DNA of 64,000 nt, taken from positions 3,100,001 to 3,164,000 of the forward strand of contig CBDCCX010000006.1 in assembly GCA_965215165.1 (NCBI GenBank), given 5' to 3'. Position numbers and translations under genes: made by a program. The DNA is from JANQRZ01 sp965215165 (GTDB taxonomy: Bacteria; Bacteroidota; Rhodothermia; Rhodothermales; JANQRZ01). The notes under the pieces are model-generated. The model was not told the DNA's origin, searched no databases, and worked only from the letters and a program-made list of their open reading frames with translations. The first letter of the stretch is position 1. Every line of letters begins with the position of its first letter. Positions 9,741-17,473 of this stretch are shown piece after piece.

Positions 9741-10406
9741 ATGAGCCTCTACGCCATCGGCGATATCCACGGCTGCGCCCGCTCGCTCGACGCCCTGATC
9801 GACCGCATCGCGCCGACGCCCGCCGATCACATCGTCTTCGTCGGCGACTACACCGACCGGGGACCCGACTCGAAGGGCGTTCTCGACCGGCTCGTGGCGA
9901 TGGAAGCGGCGGCGGCCGAGGGCTCCGGCCCGCGCTGCACCTTCCTGCGCGGCAACCACGACCAGATGATGCTCGACTACATCGAGCGCGGCGAGATGAG
10001 CCTGTGGCGGGTCAACGGCGGCCTCGACACCCTCGAGAGCTACGCCGGCACCGGCGCGATCCCCGAGGCGCACCACGCCTTCCTGCGCCGCACGCGGCTC
10101 TACCTCGACACGCCGGAGTTCTGCTTCGTGCATGCCGGCCTCAAGCCGTACTACCCGGTCTCGTACAACCTCCAGCACGAGACCGCCGAGACCTTCCTCT
10201 GGACGCGCGAGCACCTCGCCATGCCCGAGCGCGCGTGGGAGAAGCCGGTCGTCTGCGGCCACACCCCGCAGCCGGAGCCCGTCAGCCAGCCCGACCTGCT
10301 CTGCATCGACACCGGCTGCGTCTACGTCAGCCACCCCGAGTACGGCACGCTGACGGCCGTCCGCCTGCCCGAGCGCGAGTTCATCCAGGTCGACTACGCC
10401 GACTAA
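9741..10406 (+). CDS. PP1/ApaH-like metallophosphoesterase
   Basis: The 221-residue protein has the complete metallophosphoesterase signature: GDIHG (residues 7-11), GDYTDRGPDS (about 35), GNHD (about 73), VHAGL (about 131) and CGHTP (about 173). This matches bacterial serine/threonine protein phosphatases of the PP1 type and the related ApaH-like enzymes. Whether it removes phosphate from proteins or hydrolyses dinucleoside tetraphosphates cannot be told from sequence. It may be co-transcribed with nusB. Its TAA stop (10404-10406) is followed by a 19-bp segment and a second TAA; see findings. Confidence 0.88.
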   Translation: MSLYAIGDIHGCARSLDALIDRIAPTPADHIVFVGDYTDRGPDSKGVLDRLVAMEAAAAEGSGPRCTFLRGNHDQMMLDYIERGEMSLWRVNGGLDTLESYAGTGAIPEAHHAFLRRTRLYLDTPEFCFVHAGLKPYYPVSYNLQHETAETFLWTREHLAMPERAWEKPVVCGHTPQPEPVSQPDLLCIDTGCVYVSHPEYGTLTAVRLPEREFIQVDYAD

Positions 10407-10438
10407 GGGCTTTCCGGACAGGTCCTAAAGCGGCCGGG

Positions 10439-10963
10439 CTACAGTCCCAGCAGCAGGCCGGCCCGAAGGCGCGCAGGGTGGGTGCCGGCCTCGAGGTAGA
10501 GCACGCGCCGCCCGAGGCGCACCGAGCCCCGCGCGAACGGCTCGGCGAAGAGCGTGAACGAGCGGGCCTTGCTCTCGGCCGTCTCGTCCCCGGAGAGCGA
10601 GAACAGGAAGCTCGGCCCGAAGCGGAAGCCGAGGTCGAGGTCGAACGGCCCGGCGTCGAGGTCGGCCAGGACAGTGAGCGCCCGGAGCACGCGGACGCTC
10701 CCGCCCAGCCCGAGCCCCACTCGCAGCGTCTCCATTTCGCCGACCCCCGACGGGTCGTACTCGGCATAGAGCGCGCCCTCGCGCGTGAGCACGTTGAAGG
10801 CCGGCGTCGCAAAGCCTGCCTGCACGCCAACGCCCGGCGCGCCCGCAACCCCGGCCTGTACGAACGGCAGCGACGGCGTCGCGAACTGCGCCCGTGCGCC
10901 AGGGCAGAGCGCGAGCACGAGCGCGAGCACGAGCGCGGCGAGCAGGGCGGAGCGGGGGAGCAT
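10439..10963 (-). CDS. small secreted or outer-membrane protein, unknown
   Basis: From the ATG at 10963 (MLPRSALLAALVLALVLALC) the protein is 174 residues with a strong signal peptide cleaved near ARAQF. The remainder alternates hydrophobic and polar residues (LYAEYDPSGVG, LTVLADLDAGPFDLDLGF) and ends in LRAGLLLGL, as in small outer-membrane barrels. I do not recognise a named family. It converges with the phosphatase gene and is divergent from ychF. Confidence 0.65.
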   Translation of the reverse strand: MLPRSALLAALVLALVLALCPGARAQFATPSLPFVQAGVAGAPGVGVQAGFATPAFNVLTREGALYAEYDPSGVGEMETLRVGLGLGGSVRVLRALTVLADLDAGPFDLDLGFRFGPSFLFSLSGDETAESKARSFTLFAEPFARGSVRLGRRVLYLEAGTHPARLRAGLLLGL

Positions 10964-11072
10964 GGGGGGAGCGTCTGAGAAAGGGGTGAAGATAGCCTCC
11001 ACCGGGACACGGCCGACGCCGCACCCGTAGACTGCAACGCCTCAATCCCCACTCCCCCATCCGAAATCGACC

Positions 11073-12170
11073 ATGGCTCTGCGCGTCGGCATCGTCGGCC
11101 TCCCCAACGTCGGCAAGTCCACCCTGTTCAACGCCCTTTCGGACGCCGGGGCCGAAGCCGCCAACTACCCGTTCTGCACCATCGAGCCGAACGTCGGCGT
11201 CGTCGGTGTGCCGGACCCGCGCCTCGACCGGCTGGCCGACCTCGCGCAGTCCGCCCAAACCCTCCCGGCGACCATCGAGTTCGTCGACATCGCGGGCTTG
11301 GTAGCGGGCGCGTCGAAGGGCGAGGGCCTGGGCAACCAGTTCCTGGCGCACATCCGCGAGGTCGACGCCATCGCCCACGTGGTCCGCTGCTTCGAGGACG
11401 AGAACGTCGTCCACGTCGAAGGCTCCGTCGACCCGGCGCGCGACATCGAGGTGATCGAGACCGAGCTGCTCCTCAAGGACCTCGACACGGCCGAGAAGCG
11501 CGTCGAGCGCGCGCAGAAGGGCGCGAAGACGGGCAACAAGGAGGCCCAGACCGAGCTGGCCTTCGCCCAACGGCTCCGCGATCACATCGGCGAGGGCGAG
11601 CCCGCCCGCACGTTCCCGCTCAAGAGCGACGACGAGGCGCGGCTGCTGCGCGACACCTTTCTGCTGACGGCCAAGCCGGTGCTCTACGCCGCGAACGTCG
11701 GCGAGGGCGAGCTGGCGACGGGCAACGCGCACGTCGAGGCCGTCCGCCGCATCGCCGAGGCCGAGGGCGCGGGCGTCGTCGTGGTGTCGGCCGAGTTCGA
11801 GGCGCAGCTCGCCGAGCTAGAGGCCGAGGACCGGGCCGAGTTTCTCGCCGAAGCCGGGCAGACCGAGCCGGGCCTGCACCGCTTGATCCGCGCGGCCTAC
11901 CAACTGCTCGGCCTGGCGACCTATTTCACCGCCGGCCCCAAGGAGTCCCGCGCCTGGACCATCACGCGCGGCACGAAGGCCCCCCAAGCCGCCGGCGTCA
12001 TCCACACCGACTTCGAGAAGGGCTTCATCCGCGCCGAGACCATCCCCTTCGCCGACTACGACCGCCTCGGCAGCGAGGCCGCCGCCCGCGCCGCCGGGGC
12101 GATGCGGAGCGAGGGCAAGGAGTACGTCGTCGCCGACGGCGACGTGCTGCTCTTCCGCTTCAACGTATAG
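11073..12170 (+). CDS. ychF: redox-regulated ATPase YchF
   Basis: YchF is a universally conserved Obg-family P-loop ATPase that binds ribosomes and is linked to stress responses. The 365-residue protein has G1 GLPNVGKSTLFN (residues 8-19), the G3 segment DIAGLV, a long coiled-coil helical insert and a C-terminal TGS domain with HTDFEKGFIRAETIPF. Length and motif order are normal. It ends five bases from the stop of the convergent integron integrase, so the integron sits directly against this conserved gene. Confidence 0.97.
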   Translation: MALRVGIVGLPNVGKSTLFNALSDAGAEAANYPFCTIEPNVGVVGVPDPRLDRLADLAQSAQTLPATIEFVDIAGLVAGASKGEGLGNQFLAHIREVDAIAHVVRCFEDENVVHVEGSVDPARDIEVIETELLLKDLDTAEKRVERAQKGAKTGNKEAQTELAFAQRLRDHIGEGEPARTFPLKSDDEARLLRDTFLLTAKPVLYAANVGEGELATGNAHVEAVRRIAEAEGAGVVVVSAEFEAQLAELEAEDRAEFLAEAGQTEPGLHRLIRAAYQLLGLATYFTAGPKESRAWTITRGTKAPQAAGVIHTDFEKGFIRAETIPFADYDRLGSEAAARAAGAMRSEGKEYVVADGDVLLFRFNV

Positions 12171-12174
12171 CCCT

Positions 12175-13245
12175 TCAGCGCGCAGGCGGCACGGGCGTGG
12201 GCAACAGGTCGAGCGGGCTGACCACGCCCGTGCCGCCCCGGTTCAGAACGTGGGTATACATCTGCGTCGTGTTGACGCTGACGTGCCCGAGCAGCTCCTG
12301 CACCGTGCGGATGTCTGCCCCTCGCTCCAGCAGATGCGTAGCGAACGAGTGCCGGAAGACGTGCGGCGTCACCGGCTTCACGATCTCGGCCTGCCGCGCC
12401 GCCCGCCGCACGGCCTTTTGCACAGACGACTCCGAGAGGTGGTGCCGCCGCTCGACGCCGTCGCGGGGGTCGCGGCTCCGGTGGGCGGAGGGGAAGAGGT
12501 ACTGCCAGCCCAACTCCTGGGGGAGACTCGGGTACTTTTTCGCAAGGGCCTGCGGGAGATGCACGGCTCCGCAGCCGTCGCCGAGGTCCCGGCGGTGGAG
12601 CAGCCGGACGCGCTCGACCTGCTCGCGGAGCGTGCCCTCGATGGGGGTCGGCAGCACCGTCACGCGGTCCTTCCTCCCCTTCCCCTGGCGGACGACGATT
12701 TGGCGGAGGTCGAAGTCGAGGTCTTTCACCCGGAGGCGCAGCCCCTCGGTGAGGCGTAGGCCGGAGCCGTAGAGGAGGGCCACGAAGAGGCGGTGCCACG
12801 AGGAGAGGTGGCTGAGCACCCGCTCCACCTCGCGCCGCGAGAGCACGACGGGCAGCTTTCTCCGGCGGCGGGCGCGGGGGAGGTCGCCGAAGTCTCCCAG
12901 CTCCACGCCGAGCACGGTTTTGTAGAGGAACACGAGCGCGTTGAGGGCCTGATTCTGCGTCGAGGCGGCCACGTTGCGCTCGGTGGCGAGGTGGGCGAGG
13001 AACGCCGTCACCTCGGCGGCTCCGAGGTCGCGGGGGTGGCGCGGGCGTCGGTGTTCGTCGCGGTGGAAGAGGCAGAAGCGCTTGACCCAGGAGCAGTAGG
13101 TCTGCTCGGTGCGGTAGCTGTAGTGTCGGAGACGGCAGGCGAGACGGACGAGATCGAGCAGCTTCGGCTCCGGTTTTGGGTCCGACTCTGCGACGATAGG
13201 AGCGGGAGCGTCGGCGAGGGTGGGATATGCGTAGGCAGTCGGCAT
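12175..13245 (-). CDS. intI: integron integrase IntI
   Basis: This tyrosine recombinase inserts and excises gene cassettes by acting on attI and on the folded bottom strand of attC. From the ATG at 13245 (MPTAYAYPTLAD) it is 356 residues. The catalytic residues are visible: R in SGLRLTEGL, HxxR in TPHVFRHSFATHLL, H in LLGHVSVNTTQ and Y in QMYTHV. The IntI-specific insert between the catalytic R and HxxR, read here as KKYPSLPQELGWQYLFPS then RRHHLSES, separates it from XerC/D. It is divergent from the cassette array, the standard integron layout, and the gene looks intact. Confidence 0.95.
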   Translation of the reverse strand: MPTAYAYPTLADAPAPIVAESDPKPEPKLLDLVRLACRLRHYSYRTEQTYCSWVKRFCLFHRDEHRRPRHPRDLGAAEVTAFLAHLATERNVAASTQNQALNALVFLYKTVLGVELGDFGDLPRARRRRKLPVVLSRREVERVLSHLSSWHRLFVALLYGSGLRLTEGLRLRVKDLDFDLRQIVVRQGKGRKDRVTVLPTPIEGTLREQVERVRLLHRRDLGDGCGAVHLPQALAKKYPSLPQELGWQYLFPSAHRSRDPRDGVERRHHLSESSVQKAVRRAARQAEIVKPVTPHVFRHSFATHLLERGADIRTVQELLGHVSVNTTQMYTHVLNRGGTGVVSPLDLLPTPVPPAR

Positions 13246-13311
13246 AGCACGAGGGAGCGAGGGGAGGGAGGGCTGCGGTCCGGGGGGCAAAGCCGTGCGG
13301 AGGTGTCGCTT

Positions 13312-13343
13312 GCAGGATACGCGAGGGCGGGGTACCTTACAAA
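13312..13343 (-). promoter_or_regulatory. putative intI promoter
   Basis: On the minus strand TTTG (13340-13343) is followed after 20 bases by TATCCTGC (13312-13319), a fair match to the Bacteroidota -33 TTTG / -7 TAnnTTTG pair. It would give a leader of about 60 nt before the intI ATG. No LexA box was recognised. Confidence 0.4.
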
Positions 13344-13384
13344 GAGGCCGGTGCAAGAGCGGTGGCGCAGCCCCGTGCTATGCG

Positions 13385-13447
13385 GAACCGTTCCGCTTTC
13401 GCCGCTTCGTCCTATGCCGACTCGTTCCGCCTAATCCCTGGTTATAC
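13385..13447 (+). other. attI primary recombination site
   Basis: The first cassette junction is the GTTATAC box at 13441-13447, with crossover expected between G13441 and T13442. The region upstream lacks the attC inner repeats and so is the attI side. It contains a short palindrome CGGAACCGTTCCG. The left limit is approximate. Confidence 0.65.
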
Positions 13448-13472
13448 CGCCTCGCGCCCCTCGTGGCTGTCC

Positions 13473-13934
13473 ATGAAGAAAAGCCTCTACCTCGGCCTCG
13501 GCTTCGCCATCTGGCTTGTGGCGACCACTCGGCGGCGGCGACCGTTCACGCGGCCCGTGTTCCAGGCCGACGCCGGGCTCGGCGTCGCCGGGCAACACCT
13601 CGTCGCCCCTGATAGCGGCCTTGCCATCGCACTGCTCTACGCAGCAGCGGTCGTCCTCATCGGTGCACTGGCCTACGCGATCTACTACTGGCGGCGGGTC
13701 GGTTCGGACCAACGGCCGGCGGTGGCCGCGCTGTTGGTCTTGCCCGGAATGCTCCTCGATGCGTTCGTCGTCCTGTTCGCCGACAGCGTCCTCCCGAACC
13801 TACTCCCCGACCAGAACGTCGTGTTCGGTGCTTGGCTGCTGTGGGCGTATGGACTCGCGCTCGTAACTGGGTTCGTCCCTCGGTACCTGCGGTTCGAGCG
13901 GCCAGGACAAGCATCGAAGCCGGGGGCGGTATAA
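13473..13934 (+). CDS. cassette 1: DUF5367-like membrane protein
   Basis: The 153-residue product starts MKKSLYLGLGFAIWLVAT and has three or four hydrophobic segments, including ALLYAAAVVLIGALAYAIYYW and GAWLLWAYGLALVTG. The central LVLPGMLLDAFVVLF segment is like the small DUF5367 membrane family, from memory. Residues about 19-45 are arginine-rich and unlike the rest, which could be a compensated frameshift. The TAA stop (13932-13934) lies inside the R'' box of attC1. Function unknown. Confidence 0.65.
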   Translation: MKKSLYLGLGFAIWLVATTRRRRPFTRPVFQADAGLGVAGQHLVAPDSGLAIALLYAAAVVLIGALAYAIYYWRRVGSDQRPAVAALLVLPGMLLDAFVVLFADSVLPNLLPDQNVVFGAWLLWAYGLALVTGFVPRYLRFERPGQASKPGAV

Positions 13935-14067
13935 CCCGCCGCTGCAAGCCGACGAAGGGCGTCAGCGTTCTCGGCTCGTCCGAGCGTCGGCGCTACTTTC
14001 GCTTCGTTTCACCATCGTGCTGTTTGCCCTCGAGGAGAAGCCGCGGTTGAGCGGCCCTCTGTTATGC
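13929..14067 (+). repeat. attC1
   Basis: R'' is GTATAAC (13929-13935) and R' is GTTATGC (14061-14067). The inner arms are CCGCTGCAAGCCGAC and CGCGGTTGAGCGG. R'' is the exact reverse complement of the box at which cassette 1 begins (GTTATAC), marking one intact cassette. Confidence 0.92.
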
Positions 14068-14145
14068 GCCGCAGAGGGCCCCGGCTCCTGCGTTTCGCTT
14101 CGAACCGTCCTGTTCCCTTCGCGGCTGAGCGGCCCTCTGTTATGC
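14062..14145 (+). repeat. attC remnant (right half only)
   Basis: After R' of attC1, a second right half (GCGGCTGAGCGGCCCTCT) leads to another R', GTTATGC (14139-14145), but no R'' or left arm is present in the 78 bp between. The junction carries a 9-bp inverted repeat, GGCCCTCTG (14053-14061) and CAGAGGGCC (14072-14080). This looks like a cassette collapsed by deletion or by aberrant strand exchange. Confidence 0.75.
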
Positions 14146-14189
14146 CGCCTCGCGGTATAGCCGATTCCGCTCATCAGCCATACATCTCC

Positions 14190-14597
14190 ATGAAACGCTA
14201 CGCAGTGCTCGCCGTTTTCGCTCTCGCCCCTGCCTTCTTCGTCGCCTGCGATTCAGATTCCGATGATTCTGAGTCGCCTTTCGAGGCTGTCGAAGGTACC
14301 TGGGCCATTAGTGAGTTCTTCGGGACAGAGTTTGTTAGGATTCAAGGTCAGAGCTTCGAGGAGTTGATAGTGGCGAGCGAGGACGGTGGTACCACTCTGT
14401 GCAGGACCACAGATGAGGAGATGCTCACCACTCTGAGCGATGGAACGATCTCGCTAGCTGGCAGCCCCGGCATTGCCATCTACGTAGAGACCGGCAGGCT
14501 GGTCGTCGACTTCGGGAATGACCGCAGAGACGTATACAGCATGGCGACCGAGGAACAGCTTGACGACTACAACAGCTTACCGGTTTGCCCCTTCTAG
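14190..14597 (+). CDS. cassette 2: small lipoprotein, unknown
   Basis: The product is 135 residues from the ATG at 14190. It has a lipoprotein signal, MKRYAVLAVFALAPAFFVAC, followed by a very acidic linker rich in D and S that suggests export to the outer membrane. The mature part (VEGTWAISEFFG, then LVVDFGNDRRDVY) resembles small lipocalin-like cards such as those beginning with a GxW motif, but no family is certain. An earlier in-frame ATG at 14064 would begin inside the attC remnant and is rejected. Confidence 0.75.
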   Translation: MKRYAVLAVFALAPAFFVACDSDSDDSESPFEAVEGTWAISEFFGTEFVRIQGQSFEELIVASEDGGTTLCRTTDEEMLTTLSDGTISLAGSPGIAIYVETGRLVVDFGNDRRDVYSMATEEQLDDYNSLPVCPF

Positions 14598-14607
14598 CCA
14601 ACCGGCG

Positions 14608-14729
14608 GCATAACCCGCGCTTGCAGGCTGACGCCGGGCTGCACGGTCGTTCGCTCGGCGTGCTAACGCTCGGCGTAGCTTCCCCTTCCACGGTCGCGTT
14701 CCGGCGCGGCTGAGCTTGTTCCGTTATGT
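14608..14729 (+). repeat. attC2
   Basis: R'' is GCATAAC (14608-14614) and R' is GTTATGT (14723-14729). R'' is the exact complement of the cassette 2 start box GTTATGC. The right arm ends GCGGCTGAGCTTGTTCC, a variant shared only with attC6. Confidence 0.93.
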
Positions 14730-14744
14730 GGCTAGTGTGACCTC

Positions 14745-15620
14745 GTGAACAACCCAGAACTGGAAAGCCGACTGCTGAAGGAAATCGCTTCGAGCGGTTT
14801 CCCGCTGGAGCTTGACGTCGTGGCCGAATTGAGAGAGGCGGAGTACCTCGTATCGCCCAACCTGTCTTACAAGAGCGTTGAGGGCAGAGCGCGCGAGGTT
14901 GACGCCGTGGCACACTCGTCAGCCGATGAAACGGATGGCTGGCCCTTCGGCGTCGTCGGCGACATGCTCGTCGTTGAGTGCAAGCGCCAGCCCGAGAAGC
15001 CTTGGGTCTTCTTCGAGGAAGTGCTTGATCCTTCGGCCCTGCTAGGACTCGTCAACGAGGTGGAGGTCCTGACGGAGTTGTGGTACCAGGACGGCCTGAA
15101 CGTACTGGCGGCGTGTATGAACTCGCCGTTGGGCGGACATCACTTCAACGCTCACCTCCCTCGCGCCCGGACCTACTTCGAGGCGTTCTCAAAACCTGGC
15201 AGGGAGAGCGTTATCTACAAAGCGGTACAGAGCATCTGGCACAGCCTGACCTTCGCACGGTCCTGGTTTGAGGAAGCAAGTAGCCAGACTGGTGGCCGTC
15301 TCGAAGACTCGAAGCGAAGGACATTTCTGTTGCAAGGAGTGATTGTTTTGGACGGACCATTAGTTCTCGCGAGCCGAACGGAAGACGGTTTCGCACTGTC
15401 TGAGCCCGACCACATTGTGCTTCGCACGACCGACCGCGTGACGCGGGAGCCACAGTCGGCCTTCGGGTTCGGAGAGGAGATTCTGATCGACATCGTGTCG
15501 CACCGGAGCTTCGAGCACTATCTAGCCCGTTGCTCAGAGAACGTCCGCCTCCTCAGTAGACACTTGACCGCCCAGCTTGAAGCGGGCTGGATCATCAACA
15601 ATGGCGTCAGCGCCACATAA
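14745..15620 (+). CDS. cassette 3: putative PD-(D/E)XK nuclease-like protein
   Basis: The 291-residue product starts at GTG 14745, 16 bases after R'. Around residues 47-80 it reads REVDAVAHSS and then DMLVVECKRQ. An acidic residue followed by E-x-K on a hydrophobic strand is the PD-(D/E)XK nuclease-fold pattern, seen in restriction enzymes and in defence effectors. No DNA-binding domain is recognised. The gene has visibly lower GC and a less strict codon bias than its housekeeping neighbours. The TAA stop lies in R'' of attC3. The nuclease fold is inferred from the motif alone. Confidence 0.7.
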   Translation: MNNPELESRLLKEIASSGFPLELDVVAELREAEYLVSPNLSYKSVEGRAREVDAVAHSSADETDGWPFGVVGDMLVVECKRQPEKPWVFFEEVLDPSALLGLVNEVEVLTELWYQDGLNVLAACMNSPLGGHHFNAHLPRARTYFEAFSKPGRESVIYKAVQSIWHSLTFARSWFEEASSQTGGRLEDSKRRTFLLQGVIVLDGPLVLASRTEDGFALSEPDHIVLRTTDRVTREPQSAFGFGEEILIDIVSHRSFEHYLARCSENVRLLSRHLTAQLEAGWIINNGVSAT

Positions 15621-15745
15621 CCCGCCGCTGCAGGCCGACACGGGGCTTCAGCGTCCTCGGCTTCGGGCGGGGCGGTGGCGTCTCCGTAGCTTCGGCCCAC
15701 CGCGTTCCCCTCAGCCCCGTGCGGCTGAGCGTCCATCTGTTATGC
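15615..15745 (+). repeat. attC3
   Basis: R'' is ACATAAC (15615-15621) and R' is GTTATGC (15739-15745). R'' is the exact complement of the cassette 3 start box GTTATGT, the only such pair in the array. Confidence 0.94.
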
Positions 15746-15765
15746 GGCTATCCTGACCACAACCA

Positions 15766-16410
15766 ATGAGTTATCAGAACTGGAACGCAGACGAGATTGA
15801 GAAGGAGCTCCAGGCTGCCTACTCAAGTGGGTTGGAGATAGAACTCCTGAAGGTGCTGAGAGCCAGTCCAGTGCTCTTCTACGATGTCTTCCGGCGCAGC
15901 CACTCGTCTGAGCCTGTCTTCCACGAGGTAGGGTTTGGGGGCCTTCGGTGTGATTTCGCTTGGCTGAATGATGATTCCTCAGGGCCGGAGTGGGTCCTAG
16001 TCGAGGTAGAGTCGCCTGGAATGAAGCTCTTTCGCCGAGACGGCAAGCCGTCTCAGGGACTCAGCGGCGCTCTGGACCAAGTCAAGTCGTGGCGCAGACA
16101 TTTTGAGAAGTACCCCAGCGACAGGTCGCAGGTCTTTGGTGCAGTCGCCAAGTTCCGATATGTGTTAATCGCGGGGAAAGCGGAAGACTGGAGTAAGGAG
16201 AAGGCTATGGATTGGCGGGCTGACCATCGCCGCACGAGCAACATCGAGATTCGCTCGTTTGGAGCATTCGACAAAGCCCTAGACGTGATGCGTAACTCCC
16301 CGGATGAGTTGTGGGCGTTCGAGCAGAAGCCTAAGTCATTGCCGCCCTCAAAGCTTAAGTCGTACTGGAAGAACCACGCTTATATCACGAAAATGAGAGT
16401 GCTATTCTAG
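15766..16410 (+). CDS. cassette 4: Shedu/DUF4263-like protein
   Basis: The 214-residue product has the core FGGLRCDFAWL, WVLVEVESPGMKLF and SGALDQVKSWRRHF, followed by a hydrophobic strand FRYVLIAGK. This is the layout of DUF4263 proteins, the catalytic domain of the Shedu anti-phage effector. The usual lysine after the second acidic residue is replaced here (E-V-E-S), as I recall for one clade with an EIE-P-lF pattern. It lacks the long N-terminal domain of classical SduA. The gene is AT-richer than its surroundings, suggesting foreign origin. An anti-phage role is inferred. Confidence 0.7.
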   Translation: MSYQNWNADEIEKELQAAYSSGLEIELLKVLRASPVLFYDVFRRSHSSEPVFHEVGFGGLRCDFAWLNDDSSGPEWVLVEVESPGMKLFRRDGKPSQGLSGALDQVKSWRRHFEKYPSDRSQVFGAVAKFRYVLIAGKAEDWSKEKAMDWRADHRRTSNIEIRSFGAFDKALDVMRNSPDELWAFEQKPKSLPPSKLKSYWKNHAYITKMRVLF

Positions 16411-16419
16411 CGTTACGCC

Positions 16420-16548
16420 GCATAACCCGCCGCTGCAGGCCGACAAAGGGCGCCAGCGTCCTCGCGCCGTCGAGAGTCCGGCGTATCCTTCGCTCCGTTC
16501 CACCGCCCCGCTCGGTGCCCTTTGCGGCTGAGCGTCCATCTGTTACAC
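16420..16548 (+). repeat. attC4
   Basis: R'' is GCATAAC (16420-16426) and R' is GTTACAC (16542-16548). R'' matches the cassette 4 start box GTTATGC. R'' and R' of the site itself differ because R' belongs to cassette 5. Confidence 0.94.
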
Positions 16549-16567
16549 GGCCCCTCCCATCTTCCAA

Positions 16568-16969
16568 ATGTGGTACGTCGTCGAAATGCTCTTCGCGCAG
16601 CCCAAAGCCGAGGGCGTCGAGTCCGTCGTCTGCGAGGAGTGCGACGTGTTGTTCGAGGCGGCGACGGCCATCGAGGCGTACGACAAGGCGCTCGCCTGGG
16701 CGGCCGACTACGCCGACGGCTCCACTGAGCTTGCCCTTGTCGGAATCGAGAACGTCCGAAGCCTGAGTGAACCGCCAGCCGACGGCATCGAAGTCGGCGG
16801 CGGGTTCTACGAGAGCGGAGACGTGTGGGAGAGGCAGGACGAGATCCCAGCCCGCGATGAGATCGTCAGCATCCGGGCCGAACTGGCGCCGGAGACGAAG
16901 GTGAGCGGGATGCTGGACGACCGGAAGCGCGAGATCTGGGATAAGCTGTCCGGCGACGGCGCTCCGTAG
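16568..16969 (+). CDS. cassette 5: DUF4288-like protein
   Basis: The 133-residue product begins MWYVVEMLFAQPKAEGVES and continues CDVLFEAATAIEAYDKALAWA. A short N-terminal strand, an acidic middle and an AYxKA helix resemble the DUF4288 family of small cytoplasmic proteins, whose function is unknown. There is no signal peptide or membrane segment. The ATG is 19 bases after R' and the stop is 9 bases before R''. Confidence 0.7.
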   Translation: MWYVVEMLFAQPKAEGVESVVCEECDVLFEAATAIEAYDKALAWAADYADGSTELALVGIENVRSLSEPPADGIEVGGGFYESGDVWERQDEIPARDEIVSIRAELAPETKVSGMLDDRKREIWDKLSGDGAP

Positions 16970-16978
16970 GCCGGGGCC

Positions 16979-17107
16979 GTGTAACCCGCCGCTGCAGGCC
17001 GACATGGGGCGTCAGCGTTCTCAGCTTGTCCAACCGTCGCCGCGTCCGTAACTTCGGCCGACCATCGTGCCCTGAGCCCCACGCGGCTGAGCGTCCATCT
17101 GTTGGGC
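16979..17107 (+). repeat. attC5
   Basis: R'' is GTGTAAC (16979-16985) and R' is GTTGGGC (17101-17107). R'' is the exact complement of the cassette 5 start box GTTACAC. Confidence 0.94.
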
Positions 17108-17307
17108 CGCCACTGGCGCGTTGCGCACCGGCTCCCACGCCCCGACCGGCGGCGGTTGCCTCTGCTGCACACCGGCACTGCGCTCGGGTGCCCGGCCTGA
17201 CGACGGCGTCTCGAGCGCGCTGCGCGACGGCGCCCTCAGAGCCACCGTCGCACTCGGTCTCCTGGTCGGCACTGCGGCTCGGTGCTCGCCGGGCGCGTGC
17301 GTGGCCG
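17102..17307 (+). other. cassette 6: ORF-less cassette
   Basis: Between R' of attC5 and R'' of attC6 lie only about 205 bases. The open frames that cross it run on into the attC or start in the previous one, and none looks like a real protein. The cassette may be non-coding, may carry a promoter or small RNA, or may be a decayed gene. Confidence 0.6.
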
Positions 17308-17427
17308 CCCAACCCAGCGCTGCAGGCCGACGCCGGGCTTGTGCTTCTTCGACGGTTGTGCTAGCGCCCGTCGTAGGTTCCGCTTCCACCGCCGCGTCCC
17401 GGCGCGGCTGAGCTTGTTTTGTTACAC
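17307..17427 (+). repeat. attC6
   Basis: R'' is GCCCAAC (17307-17313) and R' is GTTACAC (17421-17427). R'' is the exact complement of the cassette 6 start box GTTGGGC, which shows that the ORF-less segment is a genuine cassette. Confidence 0.93.
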
Positions 17428-17473
17428 GGCGTCCCACCCTCGAACTGTGGCTGACACCTATCCGAACACCCCG

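Noticed and set aside
12056..12799. Minus-strand ORF overlapping intI and ychF
   Set aside because: It is a proline/arginine-rich frame shift of intI and covers the conserved end of ychF.
12175..13245. Integrase considered as XerC/XerD or a phage integrase
   Set aside because: The IntI-specific insert and the adjoining attC array identify it as an integron integrase; no tRNA attachment site or phage gene is nearby.
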